From NCBI RefSeq assembly GCF_007558725.1, contig NZ_VLPL01000012.1:61189-125188 (forward strand): DNA of 64,000 nucleotides. The letters are read 5' to 3'. Origin of the DNA: Fluviicola chungangensis. Lineage in GTDB: Bacteria; Bacteroidota; Bacteroidia; Flavobacteriales_D; Crocinitomicaceae. Under the pieces are notes generated by a model that saw only the letters and a program-made list of their open reading frames with translations, ran no database searches and was not told where the DNA came from. Made by a program: the position numbers and the translations under genes. This document shows positions 51,250 through 61,116 of this stretch, in pieces (positions within the stretch are counted from its first letter, which is position 1; every line of letters starts with the position of its first letter).

Positions 51250-54200
51250 TCAGATTAAGTTTCCTTTTATCTTTTGTATACTTATTTCTTAGTCATGAGT
51301 TATTTGCTCAGGTATCCGCAGTGCCACCTGCAGGAACCACTGTTACTCCAAGCTCCGGTGTTCCCTTTGCGTACGCTCTGACCGGAGGACTCAGTTATAA
51401 CTATACCAATTCTTCCTGGCCAGCTTTCAATACCAATTGTTATGCCTTTACTGTAAATGACACTTTATTCAGTGCAATCAACGGTTTTAATCCGACACCT
51501 TCGGGAGGGGCATGTAGCGGAATGTCAAACCTGGTTTATAATTCAGGAATGTCGAACCTTGCTTCAGGAGTCATTGTATATACCGGGACAACCGCTTACC
51601 GCTACCGGAATATCTCGAATGCATATGTAGTGAACAATACCATCCCTGTACGGGCAACGATTACATTTTCAGGTCCTGTGATCTATTATTCGAACAATAC
51701 ATTTGTTTTGCCGGTTACCGGAAATTTTACCTATTCGGTTCTTTTTGAAAGTTTTTCTCCAACGGATGCACAATATACCAGCGGATCCGGGAATGTTTGG
51801 ACCCCATCCAAAACCTTATTCAATAACCTGGTAACAGATCCGAACAACTCAATCTGTGTCAATTTTACTCCCGGAAGTTTCACACTGAATACCGTTACTG
51901 CAAGCACTGCTCCAAGCGGAATTATTTGCCAGGGAGGAAATATTCAATTGACAGGAGGCGGAACCGGAAATAATTTGACATTCAACTGGACGGGACCGAA
52001 TAGCTTCAACAGTGCCGGTTCAAATGTTACGATCAACAATGCCAGTATAAGCAACTCCGGAAACTACTTCTTAACTGCTACGGACGATATCGGCTGCCCG
52101 AATACAGCCCAATCGGTCATCACTGTACAGCAGGCTCCTACTGCAACTGCAGGCGGAACCTCCCTGATCTGTGTCAATAATTCGGCAACGGTAAGTGGTG
52201 CCACGTCTTCAAACGGTACAATATCCTGGACACATAATGGAAGCGGATCGCTTTCGAACGGAAACACTTTAACACCCACTTATACTCCTTCTTCTTCTGA
52301 TGCAGGAAATACAGTGGTATTAACATTGATAACCACAAGTAATAATTCATGTGCACCTGCGACAGCTCAAGCTTCGTATAATATAATTGTAGAAGGAAAT
52401 CCAATTGCAACGGATGGTGTCACAAGTGCCGTTTGTTCCACTACCAATTTTACAGTCACCACCGCCAATGCCCAGTTCGGAACAATCAATTGGACGCATA
52501 ATGGCAGCGGAACCCTAATCAACGCAAATACCGCTTCGCCAACTTATATTCCAAGTCCCCTGGATGATGGAAATACAGTTGTGCTGACACTTACCGTTAC
52601 CAGTAACAATTTATGCGCTCCGGGAACGGCACAGGCATTTCATATATTGAATATTACACCACTTCCTCAAGCTGTTTCAGGTGGTGTTGCAACTGTTTGT
52701 CAAAATGGTTCGTTGACAGTTACAGGCGCTGTGGCAAATTATGGAACAATTAGCTGGAGCCACAACGGAAGCGGTTCATTAGCGAATCCGACAACCATTA
52801 ATCCAACCTATACTCCAAATGCGGGTGATGTAGGGAACATTGTAACACTTACAATGACGGTATCCAGTAATAATGCGTGTGCACCGGCAATTGAAACTGC
52901 CGATTTCACCATCAGTGTTCAGGGCTTACCAACCATATCCATCACAAATTCTTCAACCATTTGTTCGAATTCAACAGCAACCGTTTCAGGAGTTTCAGCA
53001 TCTAACGGGACTATTTTATGGACCCATAACGGGAGTGGAAGTCTCAGCAATTCGACAACCTTAACACCAACCTACACTCCTTCTACGCTGGATGCGGGAA
53101 ATGCGGTGTCACTAACGATCACCGTTTCAAGCAACAATTCGTGCGCACCGGTATCCGCTTCGGCAATTTATACAGTGAATGTAAATCGTTTACCTGTAGC
53201 AGTAGCAGGAAATAGCGTTACTATTTGTGAAAGTAATCCATATACTGTAACTGGTGCTTCGTTTAATTACGGTACCGCCAATTGGGTGCATAATGGCTCA
53301 GGTTCAATCATCAACGGAACAACTAATTCTCCCTCATATATACCTGGGCCAACAGATGCAGGGAATGCAGTTACACTCACCTTGAACGTAACCAGCAACA
53401 ATGCATGTGCACCTTATGTAAGCAGCAGTCAACTCTTTTTAAATATACAGCATGCTCCTATTGCTCTTGCGGGCGGAAGCACGACCGTTTGCGTTACGTC
53501 AACGGCACCGGTAACCGGAGCAACAGCAACGTACGGAACAATTAACTGGACTCACAATGGTGGTGGCACTTTGAGCAATCCCACTACACTAGGCCCGGTT
53601 TATACCCCTGTTACATCTGACGCCGGGAATTCTATTATTCTTACTTTGACAGTAACCAGTACAAATGGCTGCGCTCCACAAACAGCTTCAGCCACCTATA
53701 CCATCCACATCGATCCGCTACCTTTAGCTGCTGCAGGTGGATCTGACACTATTTGTGCAACCGGAAGTGGAACGGTTTCTGGTGCAACAGCAGCAGCGGG
53801 AACGGCCTACTGGACCAGCAATGGCCTGGGTTCTGTTTCGGACCCTACCACTATAACACCGACGTACTTCCCCACTTCTGCAGAGAGTGGCAGTACAGTA
53901 ACTTTAACCATGGAATTGCTGAGTAATAATAGTTGTTTTCCGGCAAGCAGTTATGCAACTTACACTTTCTTTATTGAAAGTCCTCCAAGTATCCAGGTTG
54001 CCAATCCAATGGATACGCTCTGTCCGGGAGCAACAAAACTGATAGAGGGTGTCACAATTTCATACGGAACTCCTTCCTGGACCCATAACGGCACGGGGAC
54101 ACTTGTTAATGGCAATACGAATTCTCCCAGCTATACAGCCGGTCCGGGTGATGTGGGAAATACCGTAAGTCTGACACTTACCGTTACAAGCAATAACAGT

Positions 54201-55235
54201 TGTGCTCCTCAAACCGCCGTGTCTGTGATCCAGGTTTATGTCGAAGCAAGTGCAAATATCCCCACTATCCATCTCATTGATCTAAATCATGTGTTATGCT
54301 ACGGAGACCATACAGGAAGTGTTATCCTGGATGTTACCGGTGGAGCTCCTCCCTATACATATAACTGGAGTTCCGGTTCAACCAGTCAAAACCTAATCAA
54401 TGCGCGCGAAGGGATTTATTACCTCAACGTAGCAGACAATCATGGCTGTTTTGCTTTGGATACATTCAAAATCAATCAACCAACCGAACTAGTTGATTTC
54501 CCCTGGATTAACCCCATTGATTGTTTCAATGAAACTGCCGGAAGTATTAGCGTTTCGGCTTCCGGAGGAGTTGGTCCGTATACCTATTTTTGGCCTGATC
54601 TCAACAGCAACCAACAAATTCTTTCGGGAGTTCCGACAGGTCATTACCATTTAACTATCAAGGACGCAAACGGTTGTGTTCTCAATGAAACTCTAACCTT
54701 GTCCACTACTGGTAATTTAACTGTTGAAGCGACCCCGGAAGTGATGAGCGTAAATATCGGGACAGAAATTCCGTTCTCGGTTACCGGCGCCACCACATAT
54801 CTCTGGACACCGGCCCAGTATTTATCGTGTGATGAATGCGATAATCCGGTATGTGTTCCTTCCTCTACAAATAATTATGTCGTTGTCGGATCCAATCCGG
54901 ATGGTTGTATTGGAACAGACACTGTACGCGTTACTGTTTATGTGGATTGCCACAATTTGACTTTACCAAATATCTTCTCACCGAATAATAGCGGACCGGA
55001 AATCAACAATACATTTGGATTGCTTGGAACTTTACCCTGCCTGGAAACATACCAATTATTGATTTTTAACCGCTGGGGAGAACAGGTTTTTGAAACGCAA
55101 TCCACAGAATTGGTTTGGGATGGAACTTTTAAGGGAACGCCTCAAAATTCGGGAGTGTATTTTTACCGCCTGGATATGAAACTGGTGAATGGAGAAGTGA
55201 TTAAAAAGGCCGGTAATCTTACGTTAGTCAGATAA
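51246..55235 (+). CDS. giant T9SS type B adhesin-like protein with eight tandem Ig/PKD-like repeats
   Basis: The 1329-residue protein has a signal peptide ending near LFAQ. The N-terminal domain is unknown (about residues 25-215), followed by an Ig-like domain (GPNSFNSAGSNVTINNASIS). Eight tandem repeats of about 85 residues span roughly 295-990; each has a TINWTHNGSGTLxN-like segment and a later TSNNxCAPxTAxA. Two SprB repeats follow (LCYGDHTGSVILDVTGGAPP, DCFNETAGSISVSASGGVGP). The gliding-motility-associated sorting domain ends it (LPNIFSPNNSGPEINNTFGL, LLIFNRWGEQVFETQ). The next gene, 2 bases later, is a PorP/SprF-like partner. The role is probably surface adhesion; the ligand is unknown. 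Confidence 0.9.
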   Translation: MIRLSFLLSFVYLFLSHELFAQVSAVPPAGTTVTPSSGVPFAYALTGGLSYNYTNSSWPAFNTNCYAFTVNDTLFSAINGFNPTPSGGACSGMSNLVYNSGMSNLASGVIVYTGTTAYRYRNISNAYVVNNTIPVRATITFSGPVIYYSNNTFVLPVTGNFTYSVLFESFSPTDAQYTSGSGNVWTPSKTLFNNLVTDPNNSICVNFTPGSFTLNTVTASTAPSGIICQGGNIQLTGGGTGNNLTFNWTGPNSFNSAGSNVTINNASISNSGNYFLTATDDIGCPNTAQSVITVQQAPTATAGGTSLICVNNSATVSGATSSNGTISWTHNGSGSLSNGNTLTPTYTPSSSDAGNTVVLTLITTSNNSCAPATAQASYNIIVEGNPIATDGVTSAVCSTTNFTVTTANAQFGTINWTHNGSGTLINANTASPTYIPSPLDDGNTVVLTLTVTSNNLCAPGTAQAFHILNITPLPQAVSGGVATVCQNGSLTVTGAVANYGTISWSHNGSGSLANPTTINPTYTPNAGDVGNIVTLTMTVSSNNACAPAIETADFTISVQGLPTISITNSSTICSNSTATVSGVSASNGTILWTHNGSGSLSNSTTLTPTYTPSTLDAGNAVSLTITVSSNNSCAPVSASAIYTVNVNRLPVAVAGNSVTICESNPYTVTGASFNYGTANWVHNGSGSIINGTTNSPSYIPGPTDAGNAVTLTLNVTSNNACAPYVSSSQLFLNIQHAPIALAGGSTTVCVTSTAPVTGATATYGTINWTHNGGGTLSNPTTLGPVYTPVTSDAGNSIILTLTVTSTNGCAPQTASATYTIHIDPLPLAAAGGSDTICATGSGTVSGATAAAGTAYWTSNGLGSVSDPTTITPTYFPTSAESGSTVTLTMELLSNNSCFPASSYATYTFFIESPPSIQVANPMDTLCPGATKLIEGVTISYGTPSWTHNGTGTLVNGNTNSPSYTAGPGDVGNTVSLTLTVTSNNSCAPQTAVSVIQVYVEASANIPTIHLIDLNHVLCYGDHTGSVILDVTGGAPPYTYNWSSGSTSQNLINAREGIYYLNVADNHGCFALDTFKINQPTELVDFPWINPIDCFNETAGSISVSASGGVGPYTYFWPDLNSNQQILSGVPTGHYHLTIKDANGCVLNETLTLSTTGNLTVEATPEVMSVNIGTEIPFSVTGATTYLWTPAQYLSCDECDNPVCVPSSTNNYVVVGSNPDGCIGTDTVRVTVYVDCHNLTLPNIFSPNNSGPEINNTFGLLGTLPCLETYQLLIFNRWGEQVFETQSTELVWDGTFKGTPQNSGVYFYRLDMKLVNGEVIKKAGNLTLVR

Positions 55236-55237
55236 TT

Positions 55238-56272
55238 ATGAAAAAGTTAACCCTTTACATCGTTCTTCTGACCCAGGTAATTGCCGGTGGCGCTTCGGCT
55301 CAGGATACGCATTTTGCACAAACAGAATATGCCCCCATGCTATTAAATCCGGCATTGGCAGGAGCCTTTTCACACTTGCAAATCATCGCAAACTACCGAA
55401 ACCAATGGAACAGTGTTGCATCTCCTTATCAAACCATTGCAGCGTCTTTCGATGTAAGATTGCAACGAAAGGATGCAGATAACAATAGTTTTATTGCTTT
55501 GGGACTCAACTTTTTCAATGATGTTGCCGGGGATTTGAAAGTCACCACCAACCAGTTCAACCTCGATTTGGCTTACCACATAAAAATGGGTCGCTACAGC
55601 TTGCTGCGAATTGGAATTTACGGGGGAATGAACCAACGTGTACTGGATCCGAACAGGGGAAACTGGGCGAGCCAGTTTGACGGGAATACAATCAATACCG
55701 GAATCGGAAGCGGAGAAAATTTGGGTTCCTATAACCAAGTTTTTATGGATGCCGGTGCCGGAATTGTTTACTCTTTCAGAAAGATGAAGTATTCGGTAAA
55801 CAACAACATCAATAATCACGTGAATTGCGGACTTGCCGTATACCATGCCAATCAGCCGGCTTCTTCTTTCATTTCCTTAGCCCAGGATAAATTGTACATG
55901 CGCATTTCAGGGTTCATTAACAGCTCTTTCAACATTCGGAACACTCCATTAGCCGTTCAGCCTGCAGTGTATGTACAATTACAGTCCAAATATTCCGAAA
56001 TCATGTTTGGAACCTATTTACGCTACAACATCCGGGAAGCTTCCCATTTTACGGGATCGATTAAACCAGTAGCAGCTGCATTGGGTTTATTTAGCCGGTA
56101 TAAAGATGCTTTCGTTGCAAAAGGTTATTTCCAATACCATCAGTTTTCTGTTGGTCTTGCTTATGATTTCAATCTTTCGCGCTTAACTCCTGTGTCTAAA
56201 TCCCGTGGAGGTTTTGAGGTATTTCTGAGATTCAATTTGGATGACCGATTGAACAATCCTTCTCTTTGGTAA
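55238..56272 (+). CDS. PorP/SprF-family T9SS outer-membrane protein
   Basis: The 344-residue protein has a signal peptide ending at GGASAQ. It opens with DTHFAQTEYAPMLLNPALAG, the classic PorP/SprF N-terminus, followed by NYRNQWNSVASPYQTIAASF. The rest alternates like a beta-barrel, ending in FEVFLRFNLDDRLNNPSLW. PorP/SprF-like proteins help export or anchor a specific type B cargo (established for SprF and SprB). It lies 2 bases after the type B adhesin gene and is therefore its dedicated partner (inference). A terminator lies at 56377-56406. Confidence 0.92.
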   Translation: MKKLTLYIVLLTQVIAGGASAQDTHFAQTEYAPMLLNPALAGAFSHLQIIANYRNQWNSVASPYQTIAASFDVRLQRKDADNNSFIALGLNFFNDVAGDLKVTTNQFNLDLAYHIKMGRYSLLRIGIYGGMNQRVLDPNRGNWASQFDGNTINTGIGSGENLGSYNQVFMDAGAGIVYSFRKMKYSVNNNINNHVNCGLAVYHANQPASSFISLAQDKLYMRISGFINSSFNIRNTPLAVQPAVYVQLQSKYSEIMFGTYLRYNIREASHFTGSIKPVAAALGLFSRYKDAFVAKGYFQYHQFSVGLAYDFNLSRLTPVSKSRGGFEVFLRFNLDDRLNNPSLW

Positions 56273-56376
56273 AATACTAACCACAAAGTTCGCATCGAAT
56301 ATTCTTTGAATGTATAGTTCAAAGGTGTCTATATTCAAAAAACAGGTGATTTATGGATCTATACGATTCAATAAAA

Positions 56377-56406
56377 AAGGGCATCCGTCAATTGACAGAC
56401 ACCCTT
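56377..56406 (-). terminator. terminator between the PorP/SprF and pruA genes
   Basis: AAGGGTGTCTGTC and the imperfect complement in AAGGGCATCCGTC pair around a short loop; on the minus strand six T follow. It ends pruA and may serve the convergent gene as well. Confidence 0.65.
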
Positions 56407-56424
56407 CTTCATGATTCTTTTTTC

Positions 56425-58053
56425 TTATCCTAAGAACGGGTATTTATAATCTGTCGGTGGAACGAATGTTTCTTTAATTGTTCTGGCGGAAACCCAACGC
56501 AACAAGTTCATTGCGGCACCCGCTTTGTCATTCGTCCCGGAACCTCTTGCTCCTCCAAATGGCTGCTGGCCAACAACAGCGCCCGTAGGTTTGTCATTGA
56601 TATAGAAGTTTCCTGCAGCATTCTCCAATGCTTTTGTTGCCACTTGAATGGCATACCGGTCATTCGACATAATGGAACCTGTCAGAGCATATTCAGAGGT
56701 TTCATCCAATAATTTCAAGGTTTCCTCGAACTGATTTTCAGGATAAACATAAATGGTTAAAACCGGTCCGAAGATTTCTTCAACCAGGGTTCTGAACTTT
56801 GGATTCGTGGTAACGACAACAGTTGGTTCAATGAAGTATCCTTTTGATTTATCGTACGAACCACCGACGATGATTTCAGCATCCGATTGTGATTTCACAT
56901 AATCGATATACCCCGAAATCTTATCAAAAGCACGCTCATCGATCACTGCATTGATAAAATTAGACGAATCTTCAGGAGATCCCATTTTAAATGACTTTAC
57001 CTGGTTTACCAGGATTTCTTTAACGTCTGCCCACAAATTGGAAGGTATATAAGAACGTGAAGCAGCAGAACACTTTTGTCCCTGGAATTCGAATGCTCCC
57101 CTTGATAAAGCAGTCGCTACTTCAGCAGCATTGGCACTTTTGTGTACCATGACAAAATCTTTTCCACCCGTTTCACCAACGATACGCGGATATGCCTTGT
57201 AATTCTCGATATTGTTCCCGATTTCTTTCCATAAATGACGGAATACTCCTGTAGATCCGGTAAAATGTAATCCTGCCAAGTGTTTGTTTTTAAAGATCAC
57301 ATCTCCTGCTACAGGTCCGTCAACAGAAATCATATTGATTACTCCATCCGGAACACCCGCAGCGCGGAATACTTCCATAATCACTTGTGCCGAATACATT
57401 TGTGATTCAGCAGGTTTCCAAACAATTACGTTCCCCATCATCGCAGGAGCAGCACATAAGTTTGCAGCAATGGAAGTGAAGTTAAACGGTGTAAGAGCAA
57501 AAACGAATCCTTCCAACGGACGGTATTCCAGTCTGTTCCACATTCCCGGAAGGGATTCCGGCTGATCTTTGTAAATCTGTGTCAGGTATTGAACGTTGAA
57601 ACGGAAAAAATCGATCAACTCACAGGCAGCATCAATTTCAGCCTGCATCACATTTTTAGATTGACCCAACATGGTTGCCGCATTCATTTTATTTCTGAAA
57701 GGGCCCGCCAATAAATCAGCTGCTTTCAAAAAGATCGCCGCACGCTGCTCCCAAGGTAAATTTGCCCATTGCTCACGTGCATTCATTGCAGCATCAATTG
57801 CCATAGAAACATGTGATGCATCGCCATAATTGAAATGCCCCAGCACTCTTTGATGATCGTGCGGAGGTGACATTGGCTTTTTATTGTTCGTCCGAACCAA
57901 TTCAGAACCAATATACATCGGTACATCGATCGGTTCCTGGTCCAACATTCTTTTATATTCAGAGATCAAAGCTGTATGCTCGGCAGTTCCCGGAACATAA
58001 GCCTTTACCGGTTCATTGATTGCTTTGGGAACCGTAAATAACGCGTTTGACAT
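56425..58053 (-). CDS. pruA: L-glutamate gamma-semialdehyde dehydrogenase
   Basis: The enzyme oxidises glutamate semialdehyde, the second step of proline catabolism, to glutamate with NAD. The ATG at 58053 (MSNALFTVPKAINEPVKAYV) gives 542 residues, the usual length of this single-domain enzyme; earlier starts at 58062 and 58119 are less likely. Motifs are AAIFLKAADLLAGPFRNKMN, FTSIAANLCAAPAMMGNVIV, LAGLHFTGSTGVFRHLWKEI, RIVGETGGKDFVMVHKSANA (catalytic Glu) and GAFEFQGQKCSAASRSYIPS (catalytic Cys). No proline dehydrogenase is adjacent. Confidence 0.94.
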   Translation of the reverse strand: MSNALFTVPKAINEPVKAYVPGTAEHTALISEYKRMLDQEPIDVPMYIGSELVRTNNKKPMSPPHDHQRVLGHFNYGDASHVSMAIDAAMNAREQWANLPWEQRAAIFLKAADLLAGPFRNKMNAATMLGQSKNVMQAEIDAACELIDFFRFNVQYLTQIYKDQPESLPGMWNRLEYRPLEGFVFALTPFNFTSIAANLCAAPAMMGNVIVWKPAESQMYSAQVIMEVFRAAGVPDGVINMISVDGPVAGDVIFKNKHLAGLHFTGSTGVFRHLWKEIGNNIENYKAYPRIVGETGGKDFVMVHKSANAAEVATALSRGAFEFQGQKCSAASRSYIPSNLWADVKEILVNQVKSFKMGSPEDSSNFINAVIDERAFDKISGYIDYVKSQSDAEIIVGGSYDKSKGYFIEPTVVVTTNPKFRTLVEEIFGPVLTIYVYPENQFEETLKLLDETSEYALTGSIMSNDRYAIQVATKALENAAGNFYINDKPTGAVVGQQPFGGARGSGTNDKAGAAMNLLRWVSARTIKETFVPPTDYKYPFLG

Positions 58054-58189
58054 AGTATACATTTTTGCAATACAAATGTACACATTCTGCTTTGAGTTCC
58101 CACATCGGATTGCAAGCATATTATTGAACTTCCATCGTTAATTCAAAAGATTGTTCTTATGTTTGGATTATTGTTATTTAAACACGCTT

Positions 58190-59497
58190 ATGAAGACATT
58201 AGTAACCAGTATTCTTTTCATTGCATGTGCTTATTTTTTGTCATTCGCTCAATCCTACGACTCGGAAAAACAATGGAAATTACTCACCAACGGGAGTGAA
58301 AACGAACGCATTGAAGCTGCTAAAAAACTCAGTCTTTACTATCAGTCAGAATCCATCGACTCGTTAAGAATGGTTGGCGAAACGCTTTTCTTTTACGGAA
58401 TAGACAATCATTATCAACCCGCAATTGAGTTCGGGAAAATCACCCTGGCTGAGTTCTATGTTATGAACGGGCGTATAAACGATGGGATCATTATGGCCAA
58501 AGCAACGCTCCCACCGTTGCAGGAACGAGGTGATATGGCCTTACTGAGCAATGTTTGCAGAATCATTGCATCCGGTTACCGAAAACTGGATGATGGGAAC
58601 TCCTCTATGCTATGGGCCAAAAAAGCGATCGCATATACCAAAGACGACCGGGAATCATCCGATAAAACAGAGGGAATGATTTCTTTAGCCGAAGCTTATT
58701 TACTTCAAAACAAAGAAAAGTTGGCTATAGAAACCTATGACAGCTATATTTCCAAAGCTAAGCGGTCTAAAAATTATCGTGGTTTGAGCACTGCTTACGC
58801 TCGTTTGGGAGATATTTACCGCATTTCCGAAAAGTTTGATTTGGCGGAGAAATGCTTTAAACGCTCCTATTCAACGGCCCTGAAAACGAATTTAACTTCT
58901 CCCAAAGCACATGCTTTAAACAACCTGGCTATCGTTTATTTTGAAAAAGGAGACACAACAAACGCCCTTTTACATTTCCAAAAAGCGCTGAAATTACGAG
59001 AATCTGTGAATGACGTGAAGTCGATCTCCGAAAGCCTGTACAACATCGGCGATTACTATTTTTATATTGAACAGTATGCCAAGGCGCTGATATGGTATCA
59101 AAAATCAACAGATCTTGCTAAGAAAAACTCTTTATTAAAGGAAGAAAAGGATGGACTGCTTGCCCTGGCGCAAGTCTATAAGGAATTGAAGCAATTTGAC
59201 GAATCTACCAAACATTTGGAGAAAGCGCTGGCAATTTCAAGCGATTTAAAATTGCAGCAAAGCGCAGATGATGAAGACCTGACCAACTTACAACACGAAA
59301 TCTGGCGAACAGATTTTGAGGCATTCAAAACTGAAGAAATAAAAACGGAAACTTCCTTTTGGATTTATGTTCTTTTGATTGCCGTAGCAACCTTAACCCT
59401 AACGGTCATTTTCCTGGTTATCAGGCTTAACAGAAAAAAACAGTTTAATTCAATTTTCCCGGGAAATTCAACTGAAAAACAGGAATATCCACTTTGA
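58190..59497 (+). CDS. TPR-repeat signalling-like protein with C-terminal helix
   Basis: The ATG at 58190 (MKTLVTSILFIACAYFLSFA) gives 435 residues with a signal peptide; the TTG at 58151 is not used. Helical TPR motifs extend over about residues 60-370 (SPKAHALNNLAIVYFEKGDT, NALLHFQKALKLRESVNDVK, ALIWYQKSTDLAKKNSLLKE). A membrane helix follows near 395-415 (SFWIYVLLIAVATLTLTVIF) and a short cytoplasmic tail. Many proteins of this layout are histidine kinases with TPR sensors, but no kinase domain follows here; it looks like a truncated or kinase-less version. Its stop overlaps apaG by 53 bases on the opposite strand. Confidence 0.75.
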   Translation: MKTLVTSILFIACAYFLSFAQSYDSEKQWKLLTNGSENERIEAAKKLSLYYQSESIDSLRMVGETLFFYGIDNHYQPAIEFGKITLAEFYVMNGRINDGIIMAKATLPPLQERGDMALLSNVCRIIASGYRKLDDGNSSMLWAKKAIAYTKDDRESSDKTEGMISLAEAYLLQNKEKLAIETYDSYISKAKRSKNYRGLSTAYARLGDIYRISEKFDLAEKCFKRSYSTALKTNLTSPKAHALNNLAIVYFEKGDTTNALLHFQKALKLRESVNDVKSISESLYNIGDYYFYIEQYAKALIWYQKSTDLAKKNSLLKEEKDGLLALAQVYKELKQFDESTKHLEKALAISSDLKLQQSADDEDLTNLQHEIWRTDFEAFKTEEIKTETSFWIYVLLIAVATLTLTVIFLVIRLNRKKQFNSIFPGNSTEKQEYPL

Positions 59498-59837
59498 AAA
59501 GCTGTCCCGTCTCCATGTTTTTAAACGTATAAAATCCATGCATGGAACCCATTTCCGATTTGAGTTCACATCCACTGGTATACTGGTACAATTCTCCCGA
59601 TTCCAAAATAGGTTGTTGACCAACTACTCCTTCACCACTCACGTGAATCGTTGGATTTAAGGAATCAAAAATAAACCAATCACGGTGAAGCAATTGAACG
59701 GTAAATTGATTTTGGTTTTCAATATCAATCCGGTAGCTGAAAAAATAGCTTGAGTCGGTTGTTTGTGAAACATCTGCCCGAAACTGAGTCGAAACCCGAA
59801 TCAAAACTCCTTCTGTAAGCGCGGTTATCTGTGTCAT
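59445..59837 (-). CDS. apaG: ApaG-like protein (DUF525)
   Basis: The 130-residue protein matches ApaG, a small beta-sandwich protein whose role in the cell is uncertain. Conserved parts are GVLIRVSTQFRADVSQTTDS, SYFFSYRIDIENQNQFTVQL, LHRDWFIFDSLNPTIHVSGE, GVVGQQPILESGELYQYTSG and GSMHGFYTF. It starts at the ATG at 59837 and converges on the TPR protein gene. The two stop regions overlap for 53 bases, so the last 17 codons of each are encoded antiparallel. Confidence 0.92.
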   Translation of the reverse strand: MTQITALTEGVLIRVSTQFRADVSQTTDSSYFFSYRIDIENQNQFTVQLLHRDWFIFDSLNPTIHVSGEGVVGQQPILESGELYQYTSGCELKSEMGSMHGFYTFKNMETGQLFKVDIPVFQLNFPGKLN

Positions 59838-60043
59838 ATTATTGCACTTGTGACGAAGAAAGTTAGTGACTTAAATTAAGACCGACAAATTTTTCACATT
59901 TTTTATTGAACTAATTTCACAAATACCAGCCGTTCAGCAGATTCCGGAATTTCATGGATAAAGTCCCAAAATGATGAAAGTCACCTGGAATATGTAGCCT
60001 TCAAGCCGAATTAAATTCTATTTTTGTATTCAAAAAATCAGAA

Positions 60044-61114
60044 ATGACTCCGAAGTTTCATCCTTTAGTTGTCCAAGATGTTCGAAAGGAAACTGATGAT
60101 ACAGTTTCAATCGCTTTTGAAATCCCATCCGAACTGACAAACGATTACCAATTTGTTTCCGGTCAATACATTACCATTCGCAAAATAATGGATGGTGAAG
60201 AATTGAGAAGATCCTACTCGATTTGTGCAACTCCGCAAGACGGTGAATTACGGGTTGCTGTTAAACGGGTAGATGATGGTCGTTTTTCAACCTGGGCTAC
60301 ATCGGACTTGAAAACAGGAGAAATTTTGGATGTAATGACACCAAGCGGACATTTCCAGTTGGTACCGGAAATTTCTGCTGCGAGGAATTACGCACTTTTT
60401 GCGGCTGGAAGCGGAATAACTCCGATCATCTCGATTGCGAAAACAATCCTCATGAATGAACCAATGAGTACCGTTACCTTGGTTTATGGAAACAAGGGAT
60501 TTTCCAGTATCATTTTCAGAGAAGAATTGGAAGCCTTAAAAAATAAATACATCAACCGTTTTCAGTTGATCCATGTTTTAAGCCGTGAAAGCCTGGGGAA
60601 TCCACTGCAGAAAGGTCGTATTGACAAAGAAAAAGTAGAATTGATCGGAAGGACTTTATTGCGGGGAGAACACATCGATGCGGTTTACAGTTGCGGGCCG
60701 GAAGAAATGACCCATGCTGTGAAAAATGCCATGATGGAATCCGGAGTTCCTGAAAACAACATTCATTTTGAGTTATTCGGGACAAAAACAGCAGGTTCAC
60801 AGGCAAAAATTATCGTTCCGAAAGATCAGGATGTCCTGGCAAAAGTGACCATTATTTTAGATGGTGACCGCATTGAAGTTGATCTGAATACCGCAGGAAC
60901 ATCTATCTTAGAAGCAGGTTATGCGGCGGGTGCAGATCTGCCTTTCGCTTGCAAAGGAGGTGTTTGTTGTACCTGCAAAGCAAAAATATTGGAAGGAAGT
61001 GCAGTAATGGATGTAAATTATGCCTTGGAGAAAGATGAAGTGGCGGCCGGGTATATTTTGACATGCCAGGCACATCCTACCTCCGAAAAATTAACAGTAT
61101 CATTTGACGATTAA
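60044..61114 (+). CDS. paaE: phenylacetyl-CoA epoxidase reductase, copy 1
   Basis: The 356-residue protein has an FAD/NADPH-reductase domain (LRRSYSICATPQDGELRVAV, NYALFAAGSGITPIISIAKT, DAVYSCGPEEMTHAVKNAMM). A C-terminal plant-type 2Fe-2S domain carries CKGGVCCTCKAK and LTCQAH, so all four Cys ligands are present. This is the PaaE layout, feeding electrons to PaaA, although similar reductases serve other oxygenases. It lies about 9 kb from paaABCD, and an equally complete paralogue follows after 2 bases. No terminator separates the two, so they share a transcript. Confidence 0.88.
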   Translation: MTPKFHPLVVQDVRKETDDTVSIAFEIPSELTNDYQFVSGQYITIRKIMDGEELRRSYSICATPQDGELRVAVKRVDDGRFSTWATSDLKTGEILDVMTPSGHFQLVPEISAARNYALFAAGSGITPIISIAKTILMNEPMSTVTLVYGNKGFSSIIFREELEALKNKYINRFQLIHVLSRESLGNPLQKGRIDKEKVELIGRTLLRGEHIDAVYSCGPEEMTHAVKNAMMESGVPENNIHFELFGTKTAGSQAKIIVPKDQDVLAKVTIILDGDRIEVDLNTAGTSILEAGYAAGADLPFACKGGVCCTCKAKILEGSAVMDVNYALEKDEVAAGYILTCQAHPTSEKLTVSFDD

Positions 61115-61116
61115 TT

